Assembly (NCBI GenBank): GCA_000720995.1
Contig: JOEL01000020.1
Span: 62,001 to 126,000 of the forward strand
Reading direction: 5' to 3'
DNA length: 64,000 nucleotides
Origin: Streptomyces celluloflavus
Lineage (GTDB): Bacteria > Actinomycetota > Actinomycetes > Streptomycetales > Streptomycetaceae
How positions within the stretch are numbered: the first letter of the stretch is position 1; every line of letters begins with the position of its first letter. Shown here in pieces: positions 17,352 to 25,411 of the stretch. The position numbers were made by a program, and so were the translations under genes. The notes under the pieces are model-generated. The model did not search any database. It saw only the letters and a list, made by a program, of their open reading frames with translations, and had not been told where the DNA came from.

Positions 17352-17741
17352 CGCGAGACTCCAGGAGGTGTTCCCCTGCGGGCAGGGGAGAAGTGACGAC
17401 TGAGGAGGGGCCGCGTGGCGGGGGACCGGCAGTGAACGCGGCGCGGGCGGCGGTGGGCCGCGGAACGCCGCCGGACTGCGGGCCTCGCCGGCGGTGCGGG
17501 AGACTCGGCGGGCCCTGTCCCGGGGCCGTGCCGTGCGCTCCGTACGGAGGTCGGACGATGCGGTGCCGAACCGACTGCACCGCGTGGCGGCTGCGTCACC
17601 AGGCCGCCCGAGCGGGGGTACCACTCGTTCCAGCAGGCTAACCGGTGGGTAACCCGAGCACCAGGGGTAGGCCGGGTCATTAGGCTGTGGCGCAGGCCAC
17701 GTCGCAGGAACCGGGGTGTCCCGGCGGGAGGGAAGCGGCAA
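17352..17741. other. divergent promoter region, no gene
   Basis: 390 bases between the divergent hydroxyacyl-CoA dehydrogenase and HEAT-repeat genes. Most is GC-rich without convincing coding potential. About 17640-17690 is less GC-rich and includes TAGGCT near 17682, a possible -10 for the HEAT gene. Confidence 0.5.
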
Positions 17742-18443
17742 ATGGAAGAGGAATTCCACGAGTTGACGGACCGGGTGCGGGCCGAACTCCGCTCCCCACA
17801 GGACCTGGTCGCCTACGAGCGGCTGCTCGGACTGGCCCGGAAGAACACCCCGGCCGGCCGCGAGGAACTGGCCCAGATGCTGGTCGCCGTCGAACGCCCC
17901 CTGTGGGCCCGGGAGATCGCCGCCTTCATCCTCGGCTGCGCCGGGGACAAACGGGCCTTCGAGACGCTCGTCCTGCTGCTGAACTACCGCGACCCGGTGC
18001 GCTGCGCCACCGCCGCGCACGCCCTGGGCCGGCTCGGCGATCCGCGCACCGCCCGTGCCGCGGCCGCGCTCGCCACCAACCCGCTGCGCACCGCCTATGC
18101 GCTGCACCCCGTCCGGCTGCTCGCCGAACTCCGCGCACCGCAGTCCGTACCGGCGCTGATCGCCACCTTGGAACGGCTGCTGACCCCGCACACCCCGTAC
18201 TGGCGGGTGGCGCTGGCCTGCGTCGAGGGCCTGGGCGCGCTGGGCGACCGGCGCGCCGTCCCCACCCTCGCCGCGGCCGTCGGGCATCCGCGGCTGGCCG
18301 CCGCCGCGGCGGCGTCACTGGCGCGGCTGGGGGTTCACGAGGATGTGCGCGCGGACGCCGGGGGTGACGGCGGGGACGGTGGCGCGGACGGCGCCGGGGG
18401 CCGGCGGGAGGGCCCGGCGTCCGACGCCACCGGTCGCCGGTAG
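17742..18443 (+). CDS. HEAT-repeat protein
   Basis: 233 residues. Residues about 40-195 consist of five or so alpha-hairpin repeats of the HEAT type (EIAAFILGCAGDKRAFETLV, RCATAAHALGRLGDPRTARA, ALACVEGLGALGDRRAVPTL), each with the recurrent Gly-Asp turn. Such scaffolds bind proteins; some bacterial HEAT proteins are phycocyanobilin-lyase-like in sequence, but no lyase activity is implied here. The ATG at 17742 follows a GGAGGGAAG Shine-Dalgarno sequence. The C-terminal 35 residues are Gly/Asp low-complexity and overlap, antisense, the end of the GNAT gene. Confidence 0.85.
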   Translation: MEEEFHELTDRVRAELRSPQDLVAYERLLGLARKNTPAGREELAQMLVAVERPLWAREIAAFILGCAGDKRAFETLVLLLNYRDPVRCATAAHALGRLGDPRTARAAAALATNPLRTAYALHPVRLLAELRAPQSVPALIATLERLLTPHTPYWRVALACVEGLGALGDRRAVPTLAAAVGHPRLAAAAAASLARLGVHEDVRADAGGDGGDGGADGAGGRREGPASDATGRR

Positions 18444-19073
18444 CGCACCTCGGGAACGTTCACCCCCGCCACCTCGTACGCCTCTTCCGCCCCGTCCGGT
18501 ACGAAGCCGGCCCGCTCGTAGAACCGCCGGGCGCGGGTGTTGCCCCGCACCACCCACAGGCACAGCGTCTCCCAGCCGGCGGCCCGCGCCCGGTCCAGCC
18601 CGGCGGTCAGCAGGGCGCGGCCGATGCCGGTGCCGGTCAGGCCGGGGGTGACGTAGAGGGCGAACAGCTCACCGGCGGCGGGCGGGTCCGCGGGCGGCTC
18701 GGCGGCGGGCGGGGCGGCACCGGGCGCATCGGAGACGCCGGGCGAACCGGGCGTATCGGAGGTGCCGGAGAGGTCGGGGTCACGGGCGGGTCCGAGCGCG
18801 GCCCAGCCGGCCACCGTGCCTTCCCGTACCGCCACCAGGTCGCACGCCTGCGGCAGACGGTGTCCGAACCGCGACCGCCGCTCCGCGGCGTCCGAACCGC
18901 GACCGCCGCTCCGCGGCGTCCCGCGCGACGCTCATGGCGTCCAGATACGCCTGCGGCATCAGCCCCGGGTACGCCGCCTGCCAGCCCTGGACCCGCACCG
19001 CCGAGACCGCGTCGATATCGGCCTCGGTCATCTCCCTTATCCGCAACGGTGGTTGCGTCCGTACACCTGTCAT
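18335..19073 (-). pseudogene. GNAT-family N-acetyltransferase, broken by a 28-bp tandem duplication
   Basis: The first part (from ATG 19073, MTGVRTQPPLRIREM) encodes a GNAT N-terminus (IREMTEADIDAVSAVRVQGWQAAYPGLM). The second part, in another frame (to 18335), encodes the acetyl-CoA-binding core (LFALYVTPGLTGTGIGRALL, with the Q/R-x-x-G-x-G/A equivalent GLTGTGIG) and the C-terminal FYERAGFVPDGAEEAYEV. The switch lies in an exact 28-bp tandem duplication (18862-18917). Deleting one copy joins the two frames into a single 236-residue protein with continuous sense (SRFGHRLPQACDLVAVREG). Between them is a Pro/Asp/Ala linker unusual for the family. The gene is therefore an otherwise intact GNAT inactivated recently, or the duplication is an assembly artefact. 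Confidence 0.85.
18862..18917. repeat. exact 28-bp tandem duplication inside the GNAT gene
   Basis: 18862-18889 is identical to 18890-18917, and a further four bases (GTCC) continue the pattern. As 28 is not a multiple of three, the duplication shifts the frame by one. Confidence 0.97.
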
Positions 19074-19237
19074 GCGCCTGTCCCCGTCCCCATCCCCGCT
19101 GCCGCCGTCCCGGTCCGCGCCGCTGCCCAATGGGGCCCGGCCCCGGCCTCGGTCTTGTCCGAAACGCTAGGCCGCGGGTCAACGGGTTTTCGGTGGTCGC
19201 GGACCCGGCGGCCGCCCCGGTGCGTGCGCGGAGCCGG

Positions 19238-20266
19238 TCAGAGCAAGGTCAGCTGGGTGGGCTCCGGGGGGACGGCGCGCGGCGGCGTCCCGTCCGCGGC
19301 AGGGGGCCGGATGCGGCGGGCTTCGCCGGGGCGGGCCGGGCCGATGCCGTACTCCGTGGCGAGCTCGTGGACCTGGCGGGTGATGGTGCGCTGGTACCAC
19401 GTGGGGGCGTACGCGCCGTCCGCGTACATCCGCTCGTAGCGCCGTACCAACTGCGGGTGGTGGTGGCCCAGCCAGGCCATGAACCACTCGCGGGCGCCCG
19501 GCCGCAGATGCAGGACGAGCGGGGTGACCGAGTCGGCGCCCGCCCGCGCGATGGCCCGCACCGTGGCGCGCAGCTGGTCCGGCGCGTCCCCGAGGAAGGG
19601 GATCACCGGCGCCATCAGCACACCGCAGGGGATGCCGTGCGCGGTGAGGGTGCGCACCACGTCCAGCCGGCGCTCCGGGGCGGGGGTGCCGGGCTCGACC
19701 GTGCGCCACAGCTCGCGGTCCAGGAAGCCGACGGAGACCGAGATGCCGACCTCGGTGACCGCGGCGGCCTGCCGCAGCAGCTCCAGATCGCGCAGGATCA
19801 AGGTGCCCTTGGTCAGGATCGAGAACGGGTTGGCGTGGTCGCGCAGCGCCGCGATGATGCCGGGCAGGAGTCCGTACCGTCCTTCCGCACGCTGATAGCA
19901 GTCGACGTTGGTGCCCATCGCTATGTGCTCACCGCGCCAGCGCGGCGCGGCCAGCTCGCGGCGGAGCAGCTCGGCGGCGTTGACCTTCACCACGATCTGG
20001 GAGTCGAAGCCGAGACCGGTGTCCAGGTCGAGATAGCTGTGCGTCTTGCGTGCGAAGCAGTACACGCAGGCGTGGCTGCATCCGCGGTAGGGGTTGACGG
20101 TCCATTCGAACGGCATCCGGGAGGCGCCCGGTACGCGGTTCACGATCGAGCGGGCGCGCACCTCGTGGAAGGTGATCCCCCGGAATTCGGGGGTGTCGAC
20201 CGTCCGGCTGACGACGTCCGTGCCGAACAGTGCGGCGCGGCTTTCGTCAAGATTGTCCCAGCGCAT
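19238..20266 (-). CDS. radical SAM protein, Rv2578c family / SplB-like
   Basis: 342 residues. The radical SAM cluster motif is CSHACVYC (C-x3-C-x2-C) at about residues 63-70, preceded by VNPYRGC, the form found in spore-photoproduct-lyase-like and Rv2578c-type proteins. Residues 70-280 form the partial TIM barrel (IAMGTNVDCYQRAEG, FSILTKGTLILRDLELL). Substrate unknown; similarity to SplB suggests a nucleic-acid repair role. The ATG at 20266 has GAGGAGG upstream. An SOS box directly next to its -10 indicates LexA control, supporting a DNA-damage function. From memory, the Mycobacterium tuberculosis relative has also been linked to the LexA regulon; this should be verified. Confidence 0.9.
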   Translation of the reverse strand: MRWDNLDESRAALFGTDVVSRTVDTPEFRGITFHEVRARSIVNRVPGASRMPFEWTVNPYRGCSHACVYCFARKTHSYLDLDTGLGFDSQIVVKVNAAELLRRELAAPRWRGEHIAMGTNVDCYQRAEGRYGLLPGIIAALRDHANPFSILTKGTLILRDLELLRQAAAVTEVGISVSVGFLDRELWRTVEPGTPAPERRLDVVRTLTAHGIPCGVLMAPVIPFLGDAPDQLRATVRAIARAGADSVTPLVLHLRPGAREWFMAWLGHHHPQLVRRYERMYADGAYAPTWYQRTITRQVHELATEYGIGPARPGEARRIRPPAADGTPPRAVPPEPTQLTLL

Positions 20267-20304
20267 CGGGTCTCCTCCTCAGTACTGCCGAGTCCCCTTA
20301 ATCG

Positions 20305-20322
20305 ATAATAGAACAGATGTTC
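20305..20322 (-). promoter_or_regulatory. SOS (LexA) box overlapping a promoter
   Basis: GAACAGATGTTC (20311-20322) is a perfect GAAC-N4-GTTC actinobacterial LexA site. Immediately next to it, reading on the minus strand, is TATTAT (20310-20305), a near-consensus -10, 39 bases before the radical SAM start codon. LexA bound here would block RNA polymerase. Confidence 0.8.
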
Positions 20323-20421
20323 GCTTAGTGCCCATCGGCCCGATTTTGGCGCGCCGCCCAGTGGTGGTTGGCTTGGCGGCACAAGGCAGGACCGGCAGCC
20401 GAGTACTGGAGGAAGACGCAC

Positions 20422-20865
20422 ATGGGTCAGGTCGAGGCCACCACACAGCGCGAGATCGCGGCGGACCCGGAGGACGTGTTCGACGCGCTCGCCGACTACA
20501 GCGGCACGCGCCGGCAGCTGCTGCCCGAGCACTTCAGCGAGTACGAGGTCAGGGAGGGCGGCGACGGCAAGGGCACCGTCGTCCACTGGAAGCTCCAGGC
20601 CACCAGCAAGCGGATCCGCGACTGCCTGCTGGAGGTGGACGAGCCGACCGACGGCCAGCTCGTGGAGAAGGACCGCAACTCCTCCATGGTGACCACCTGG
20701 GTCGTCACCCCGGCGGGTGAGCAGCGCGCCCAGGTCGTCGTCACCACCACCTGGAACGGCGCGGGCGGCATCGGCGGCTTCTTCGAGAAGACCTTCGCCC
20801 CCAAGGGCCTCGGCCGCATCTACGACGCGATTCTCGCCAACCTCGCCGCCCACATGGAGAAGTGA
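20422..20865 (+). CDS. SRPBCC-family protein
   Basis: 147 residues, a START/Bet v1-like fold covering the whole protein (polyketide cyclase/dehydrase or coenzyme Q-binding COQ10-like). It starts VEATTQREIAADPEDVFDALADYSG, has the central beta-rich region (TVVHWKLQATSKRIRDCLLEVDE) and ends in the long C-terminal helix GLGRIYDAILANLAAHMEK. Such proteins bind hydrophobic ligands; none is identifiable. The ATG at 20422 has GGAGG nine bases upstream. Divergent from the radical SAM gene; the SOS box lies about 100 bases away and nearer the other gene, so co-regulation is possible but not shown. Confidence 0.88.
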   Translation: MGQVEATTQREIAADPEDVFDALADYSGTRRQLLPEHFSEYEVREGGDGKGTVVHWKLQATSKRIRDCLLEVDEPTDGQLVEKDRNSSMVTTWVVTPAGEQRAQVVVTTTWNGAGGIGGFFEKTFAPKGLGRIYDAILANLAAHMEK

Positions 20866-21048
20866 GCCCCGCACCGGCGCACCGGCCGGCCCGCCCCGGG
20901 CGTGGCCACCGCCGCATCCGGGGCGCGTGGGCGGCCGGGCCAATGCGCCCGCGCACGACCTCTTCGGCCAATGCCGCCCACGCCACCGCTCCATGGCCCT
21001 ACGGTGGGACCGGTGGTGCCGGACCGGTGCACGAAGGAGCAACCGCCC

Positions 21049-23565
21049 ATGGAGCGTGGCCCGTCGCACGGTGACGACACGGCCGGCGCGGCACCCACGG
21101 TGCCCGTGCCCAGGGAGGCCGTGCCCGGACGGCTGCCGCTCGCCGTCGTGGTGGTGGACGCGGCCGGCCGGATCTCCCACTGGAGCAGCGGCGCGCGCAG
21201 GCTCTTCGGGCCCTCCCGCCAGGAAGCGGTGGGCGCGGCCGCCGTCGATCTGATGCCGGTCACCGGCGCCCTCGGCGACCGGGAGTGGGACGAGCCCCCC
21301 GATGGCGCTGGCGCTGCCGCTGCTGACGATGACGTGCCAGATGCAGGCCCGGGGGCTTTGCCCGGCGGCGGCGCGGCCTACCCGACCGCGGGCCGGGCCC
21401 GGATGGCCGGCGCCGGGTCCGCCCCGGTGGACCTGCTGTGGTGGGCGTACCCCCTGATCGGACCGGGCACGGAACGGACGCTCGTACTCGCCGCGGACGC
21501 CGCGCAACTGCACGGACCGGGCGACGACGGGAGCGGCCGGCCCGGCGCGGGGAGCGAGCGGTTCACCCCGGCCTTCGCCCGGCACACCGACTTACCCGAC
21601 GCCGCGGAGCTGGCCCGGCGGCTGCCGGAGATCCTGCCGAGCATGAACCCCCTGGACAGCGCCCGGATCGTCTCCCAGGTGCTGGAACTGGGCTATCCGG
21701 TACTGGAGATCAGCCGGCACGAGCGGTTCCCGGTGACCCCGGACTGGGGTGTGCCGCGCCGTGTCGAGCGGCGTACGCGGCTGCTGCGCGCGGCGAGCGC
21801 GGTGGCCGACGATCCGCGGGCCGCCGCCGCGGCCGCCGCCGAGCTGGCCTCGGACCTCGAATACGCCGCCGTCCGCGAGCGGCTGGAGTTCCTCAACGAG
21901 GTCAGCGGGCGGATCGGCACCTCGCTCGATCTGGCCCGCACGATTCAGGAAGTCAGTGCCGCCGTCGTACCGCGCTTCACCGACGTCGCCGGCACCTATC
22001 TGCGCGAACAGGTCGTCGCCGGCGAGGGATTCCCCGACGGGCCGCCGGACGCCACGACCCTGTGGCACCGGGTCGCCGTCGAGCACAACGACGAGCCGGG
22101 GCGCTGGGACGACGTCGTCCCGGTCGGCGAGTCGATGCCCTTCCCCGTCCAGACACCGTTCTTCCAGTGCATGACCACCGGACAGCCGGTCCTGGTGCCG
22201 CGGATCAGCGACGACATGGGCAACGCCATCGCCGCGCAGTTCGAGAAGCGGGACATCAGCCCGCTGATCAACCGGCGGTCGCTGCTGGTCGTCCCGCTCA
22301 AGGCGCGCAACGTGGTGCTCGGCTTCATGATCCTGCTGCGCCATCCGGAGCGTACGGAATTCAACGACATGGACCGGGTGACCGGCGCCGAACTCGCCGC
22401 CCGCGCCGGGCTCGTGCTGGACAACGCCCGGATGTACACCTTCCAGGAGAACGTCGCCGAGACGCTCCAGGACAGCATGCTGCCGCATATCGCACCGCGG
22501 ATGGCCGGCTGCGACACCGCGACCCGCTATCTGCCGGGCACCCGCCTGGGCCGGGTCGGCGGCGACTGGTTCGACACCATCAAGCTGCCCGGCTCGCGCA
22601 CCGCGCTGGTCGTCGGCGACGTCATGGGCCACGGCCTCAACTCGGCCGCGATGATGGGCCAGCTGCGCACCGCCGTCCAGACCATGGCGGCCATCGACAT
22701 GCACCCCGCACAACTGCTGCGCAGCCTGGACGACCTCGCCCAGCGGCTCGGCGACAGCTACCTCGCGACCTGTCTGTACGCGGTCTACGACCCGATCGGA
22801 CAGCGGCTGACGATCGCCAACGCCGGGCACATCCCGCCGGTGCTGGTCCGCGCCGTGGACGGCCGCAGCGAGCTCCTGGAACTCCCCACGGGCGCGCCGA
22901 TCGGCGTCGGCGGGGTGCCGTTCGAGGCGGTGACGGTGCCGGTCGCGGCCGGCGACCGCCTGGTGCTGTGCACGGACGGCCTGGTGGAGGTGCGCGGCGA
23001 GGACATCGGCGTGGGCCTCGCGGCGCTCGCCGAATCCGCCGCGCACCCCGCCGCCTCCATGGACGACGCCTGCGACGCCATCATCCGGGCGCTGAACGTC
23101 CAGGACGACCGGAAGGACGATGTGGCGCTGCTGATGGCGCGGCTCAACGGCATCGCGCCGGACGCCGTCGCCGAATGGCGCCTGGCGATCGACCCCCGGG
23201 AGGTCGGCCGGGCCAGAGCGCTGGTGGGCCGCCGGCTCGCCGACTGGGGGCTGGACTCCTCGGCCGAGCCCGCCGCGCTGATGGTCAGCGAGGTCGTCAC
23301 CAACGCCGTACGGCATGCCCACACCCGGCAGGTGGTGCTGCGCCTGGTCCGTACGGACGCCCTGCTGTGCGAGGTCTCGGACGACGACCACGCCCTGCCG
23401 CAACTGCTGAACGCGGGCGCCGACGACGAGTTCGGGCGCGGGCTGCGGGTGGTGAGCCGGCTGGCGCGGGAGTGGGGTACGAGCCGGACGGACACCGGCA
23501 AGACCGTCTGGTTCGAGCTGTCCCTGCCGAACACCCGGCGTACCCGGGGCCCGCACGCCGGGTGA
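21049..23565 (+). CDS. PAS-GAF-SpoIIE phosphatase with C-terminal HATPase (anti-sigma-like) domain
   Basis: 838 residues, cytoplasmic. Order: PAS-like domain (about 25-80), Ala/Gly/Pro linker, GAF domain (about 290-460, after a short helical segment), PP2C-like SpoIIE phosphatase (about 480-695), HATPase_c of the RsbW type (about 705-838). Phosphatase metal ligands are present: GGDWFD (Asp506), GDVMGHG (Asp524), CTDG (Asp643) and the C-terminal Asp-Asp (690-691). The HATPase N-box reads EVVTNAVRHA. Such proteins dephosphorylate anti-sigma-factor antagonists and may also phosphorylate them, in response to a signal sensed by PAS/GAF. The ATG at 21049 was chosen over upstream codons because GAAGGAG lies eight bases before it. 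The partner is not encoded nearby. Confidence 0.9.
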   Translation: MERGPSHGDDTAGAAPTVPVPREAVPGRLPLAVVVVDAAGRISHWSSGARRLFGPSRQEAVGAAAVDLMPVTGALGDREWDEPPDGAGAAAADDDVPDAGPGALPGGGAAYPTAGRARMAGAGSAPVDLLWWAYPLIGPGTERTLVLAADAAQLHGPGDDGSGRPGAGSERFTPAFARHTDLPDAAELARRLPEILPSMNPLDSARIVSQVLELGYPVLEISRHERFPVTPDWGVPRRVERRTRLLRAASAVADDPRAAAAAAAELASDLEYAAVRERLEFLNEVSGRIGTSLDLARTIQEVSAAVVPRFTDVAGTYLREQVVAGEGFPDGPPDATTLWHRVAVEHNDEPGRWDDVVPVGESMPFPVQTPFFQCMTTGQPVLVPRISDDMGNAIAAQFEKRDISPLINRRSLLVVPLKARNVVLGFMILLRHPERTEFNDMDRVTGAELAARAGLVLDNARMYTFQENVAETLQDSMLPHIAPRMAGCDTATRYLPGTRLGRVGGDWFDTIKLPGSRTALVVGDVMGHGLNSAAMMGQLRTAVQTMAAIDMHPAQLLRSLDDLAQRLGDSYLATCLYAVYDPIGQRLTIANAGHIPPVLVRAVDGRSELLELPTGAPIGVGGVPFEAVTVPVAAGDRLVLCTDGLVEVRGEDIGVGLAALAESAAHPAASMDDACDAIIRALNVQDDRKDDVALLMARLNGIAPDAVAEWRLAIDPREVGRARALVGRRLADWGLDSSAEPAALMVSEVVTNAVRHAHTRQVVLRLVRTDALLCEVSDDDHALPQLLNAGADDEFGRGLRVVSRLAREWGTSRTDTGKTVWFELSLPNTRRTRGPHAG

Positions 23566-23618
23566 CGGATCCGGCGCCCCTCTTGCGGGCCGCGCACCGG
23601 CGGGCGTAGCAAGGGGCC

Positions 23619-24410
23619 ATGAGCGCTGCGAGTCCCTTCACGAGCCCCTCCGCGCAGGCGTGGGAGGGCTTCTGGCGCGCCGCGCCGACCGGTGCGGGCG
23701 AGGTCTTCTGGGACGCCGACCCCGCCCTGGCCGTGCAGCTCCATCTGCCGCTCTTCGAAGGGCACTTCGACCCAGGGCTGCCGGTGGTCGACCTGGGGTG
23801 CGGCAACGGCACCCAGACGCGCCATCTCGCCGGCCGCTACGCGCGCGTCGTCGGCATCGACCTCGCCGGCGCGGCGATCGGCCGCGCACGGGCCGAGGAC
23901 GTCCACGGCACGGCCGAATTCCGCTGCCTGGACGCCACCGACCCGGACGCGATGCGTGCCCTGCACGCTGAACTGGGCGATGCTCACCTCTATCTGCGGG
24001 GCGTCCTGCACCAGTGCGCGCCCGGCGACCGGGCGCGCATCGTGGCGAACATCGCCGTACTGCTGGGCACCCGAGGGCGGGTCTTCGCGGTCGAACCGGC
24101 CGCCTCGGCCAAGGACGTTCTGCGGTCCCTCGCGCAGAGCCCCACCGGACCGCCCGCGAAGCTGCGCGCGGTCCTCTCGCACGGCATCTCACCCGGTGAC
24201 ATGGCCGATACGGCCGTCCCGGGACTGCTCGCCGCCCAGGGGCTGCGCGTCGTCGCGAGCGGCCGGCTGCCGCTGGCGACCACCGAGTACCGCCCCGACG
24301 GATCGCGCATCGAGATCCCCACGAACTGGCTGGTGGCAGCGGCGGCCGGCGGATCGGCCGGGCCGGTCCGCCGCCCCGGTCCCGGGGCCGGCCGCCTCCC
24401 CTCCAGGTAG
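23619..24410 (+). CDS. SAM-dependent methyltransferase
   Basis: 263 residues, class I methyltransferase fold. Motif I is VVDLGCGNGTQTRHLA (about residues 52-67) with the acidic end of strand 2 at VVGIDLAG; an Asp in FRCLDATD matches motif II. Residues 115-240 include the substrate lid. Substrate unknown. The N-terminus (SAQAWEGFWRAAPTGAGEVFWD) is typical of actinobacterial class I methyltransferases. Starts 53 bases after the SpoIIE gene on the same strand, so possibly co-transcribed. Ends before a strong hairpin facing the convergent HAD gene. Confidence 0.85.
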   Translation: MSAASPFTSPSAQAWEGFWRAAPTGAGEVFWDADPALAVQLHLPLFEGHFDPGLPVVDLGCGNGTQTRHLAGRYARVVGIDLAGAAIGRARAEDVHGTAEFRCLDATDPDAMRALHAELGDAHLYLRGVLHQCAPGDRARIVANIAVLLGTRGRVFAVEPAASAKDVLRSLAQSPTGPPAKLRAVLSHGISPGDMADTAVPGLLAAQGLRVVASGRLPLATTEYRPDGSRIEIPTNWLVAAAAGGSAGPVRRPGPGAGRLPSR

Positions 24411-24435
24411 CCGGTCGCGGGGTGCCCGCGGTGGC

Positions 24436-24470
24436 CCCCGGCGCCGCCGGCGCTCCGGCGGCGCCCGGGG
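24436..24470. terminator. GC-rich bidirectional hairpin
   Basis: CCCCGGCGCCGCCGG (24436-24450) pairs with 24455-24470 around the loop CGCT with a single bulged base. It lies between convergent genes. No T-tract. Confidence 0.7.
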
Positions 24471-24477
24471 CGGCGGG

Positions 24478-25170
24478 TCAGCGGGACACCTGGCGGGGGA
24501 TGCGGTTGCCCGCCCAGCCGCTGACCCGCGGTTCGTCCAGTGAACGTACCCACAGGTCGACCAGGGCGGTGACCTGTTCGCCCGGCCAGGGGCCGACTCC
24601 GATGACCCGCAGGCCGGCGCGGGCCGCGGACTGGATACCGCAGTGCGAATCCTCGACGGCGAGGGTGTCGGCGGGTGCGGTGCCGCACTGCCGGGCGGCG
24701 GTGAGGTAGACGTCCGGATGGGGTTTGGGTCGGATGACGTCGTCGGGTACCACGATGTGGTCGAAGTGGCTGAGGAGGCCGGCGGTGGCGAGGCTGGCCT
24801 CGACGACCTCTCTGGGGCAGTTGCTGGCGATGGCGAGCGGGGCGAACTTGCTCACCGCCACGACGAGTTCCCGGGCGCCAGGCATGGTGACGGGGTGGTC
24901 GGCGGCCAGCGTGCGGAAATGTCTGAGGAGCCGGGCGGTGAGCTCGTCGCCGAGTTCGGGGTGTCCGGCTTCACGGGCCATCAGGTGTCCGCATTCGGTG
25001 TAGTGCAGGCCCTTGGCGCGTTCCGCGAATCCGGGGTCGGGGGTGAACCCGAACTCTTCCAGGGTGATTTCCCGTGCGTCCTGCCAATGGCGCTCGGTGT
25101 CCATCAGGGTGCCGTCGCAGTCGAAGACGACGGCGGCCGGGGTCCAGGAAAGGATGCGATGAGAGGTCAT
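24478..25170 (-). CDS. HAD-superfamily phosphatase, candidate butenolide-phosphate phosphatase
   Basis: 230 residues, beta-phosphoglucomutase-like HAD subfamily with an alpha-helical cap. Motif I is VVFDCDGTLMDTE (nucleophile Asp near residue 17), motif II the Ser/Asn of LAIASNCP, motif III Lys in RPKPHP, motif IV DTLAVEDSHCGI. It sits beside an afsA homologue and a GBL-receptor-type regulator. In methylenomycin-furan biosynthesis an HAD phosphatase (MmfP) accompanies the AfsA homologue MmfL, so removal of phosphate from an AfsA-made butenolide phosphate is the likely role here (inference). It has its own promoter with an operator-like dyad. Confidence 0.85.
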   Translation of the reverse strand: MTSHRILSWTPAAVVFDCDGTLMDTERHWQDAREITLEEFGFTPDPGFAERAKGLHYTECGHLMAREAGHPELGDELTARLLRHFRTLAADHPVTMPGARELVVAVSKFAPLAIASNCPREVVEASLATAGLLSHFDHIVVPDDVIRPKPHPDVYLTAARQCGTAPADTLAVEDSHCGIQSAARAGLRVIGVGPWPGEQVTALVDLWVRSLDEPRVSGWAGNRIPRQVSR

Positions 25171-25333
25171 CTTTCTTCTTTCCGTTCTGGAGTGCCCGGA
25201 AAGCGGCAGATCTTGACGTCGCGACGGTGCGGGGCGCGGTCGGCGTGCCGGTTCATCCGCTGTCGGGCAGGTGCGATTCCCGGCGGGCGCAGCCTTGTAG
25301 GAAGAGGCTTTCTCGGGCGACCGCCGAAGAACA

Positions 25334-25374
25334 TAACGATCGCTACGTTAGAAACGCGGAGTTGGTGTAGTCAA
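25334..25374 (-). promoter_or_regulatory. HAD-gene promoter with dyad over the -10
   Basis: On the minus strand TTGACT (25374-25369), an 18-base spacer and TAACGT (25350-25345) form a good promoter reading toward the HAD gene. An inverted repeat TAACG-N7-CGTTA (25334-25350) covers the -10 box. The segment is clearly AT-richer than its surroundings. A repressor bound here would shut the promoter; the receptor-like TetR encoded at 26432-27151 is the obvious candidate (inference). The leader to ATG 25170 is about 165 bases, without a gene. Confidence 0.6.
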
Positions 25375-25411
25375 GGGAATCTATTTAGTTGCTATCGTGT
25401 GTTTAGAGGTC

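Noticed and set aside
18862-18917. Target-site duplication of a mobile element
   Set aside because: The two copies are directly adjacent with nothing between them and no transposase or inverted repeats nearby.
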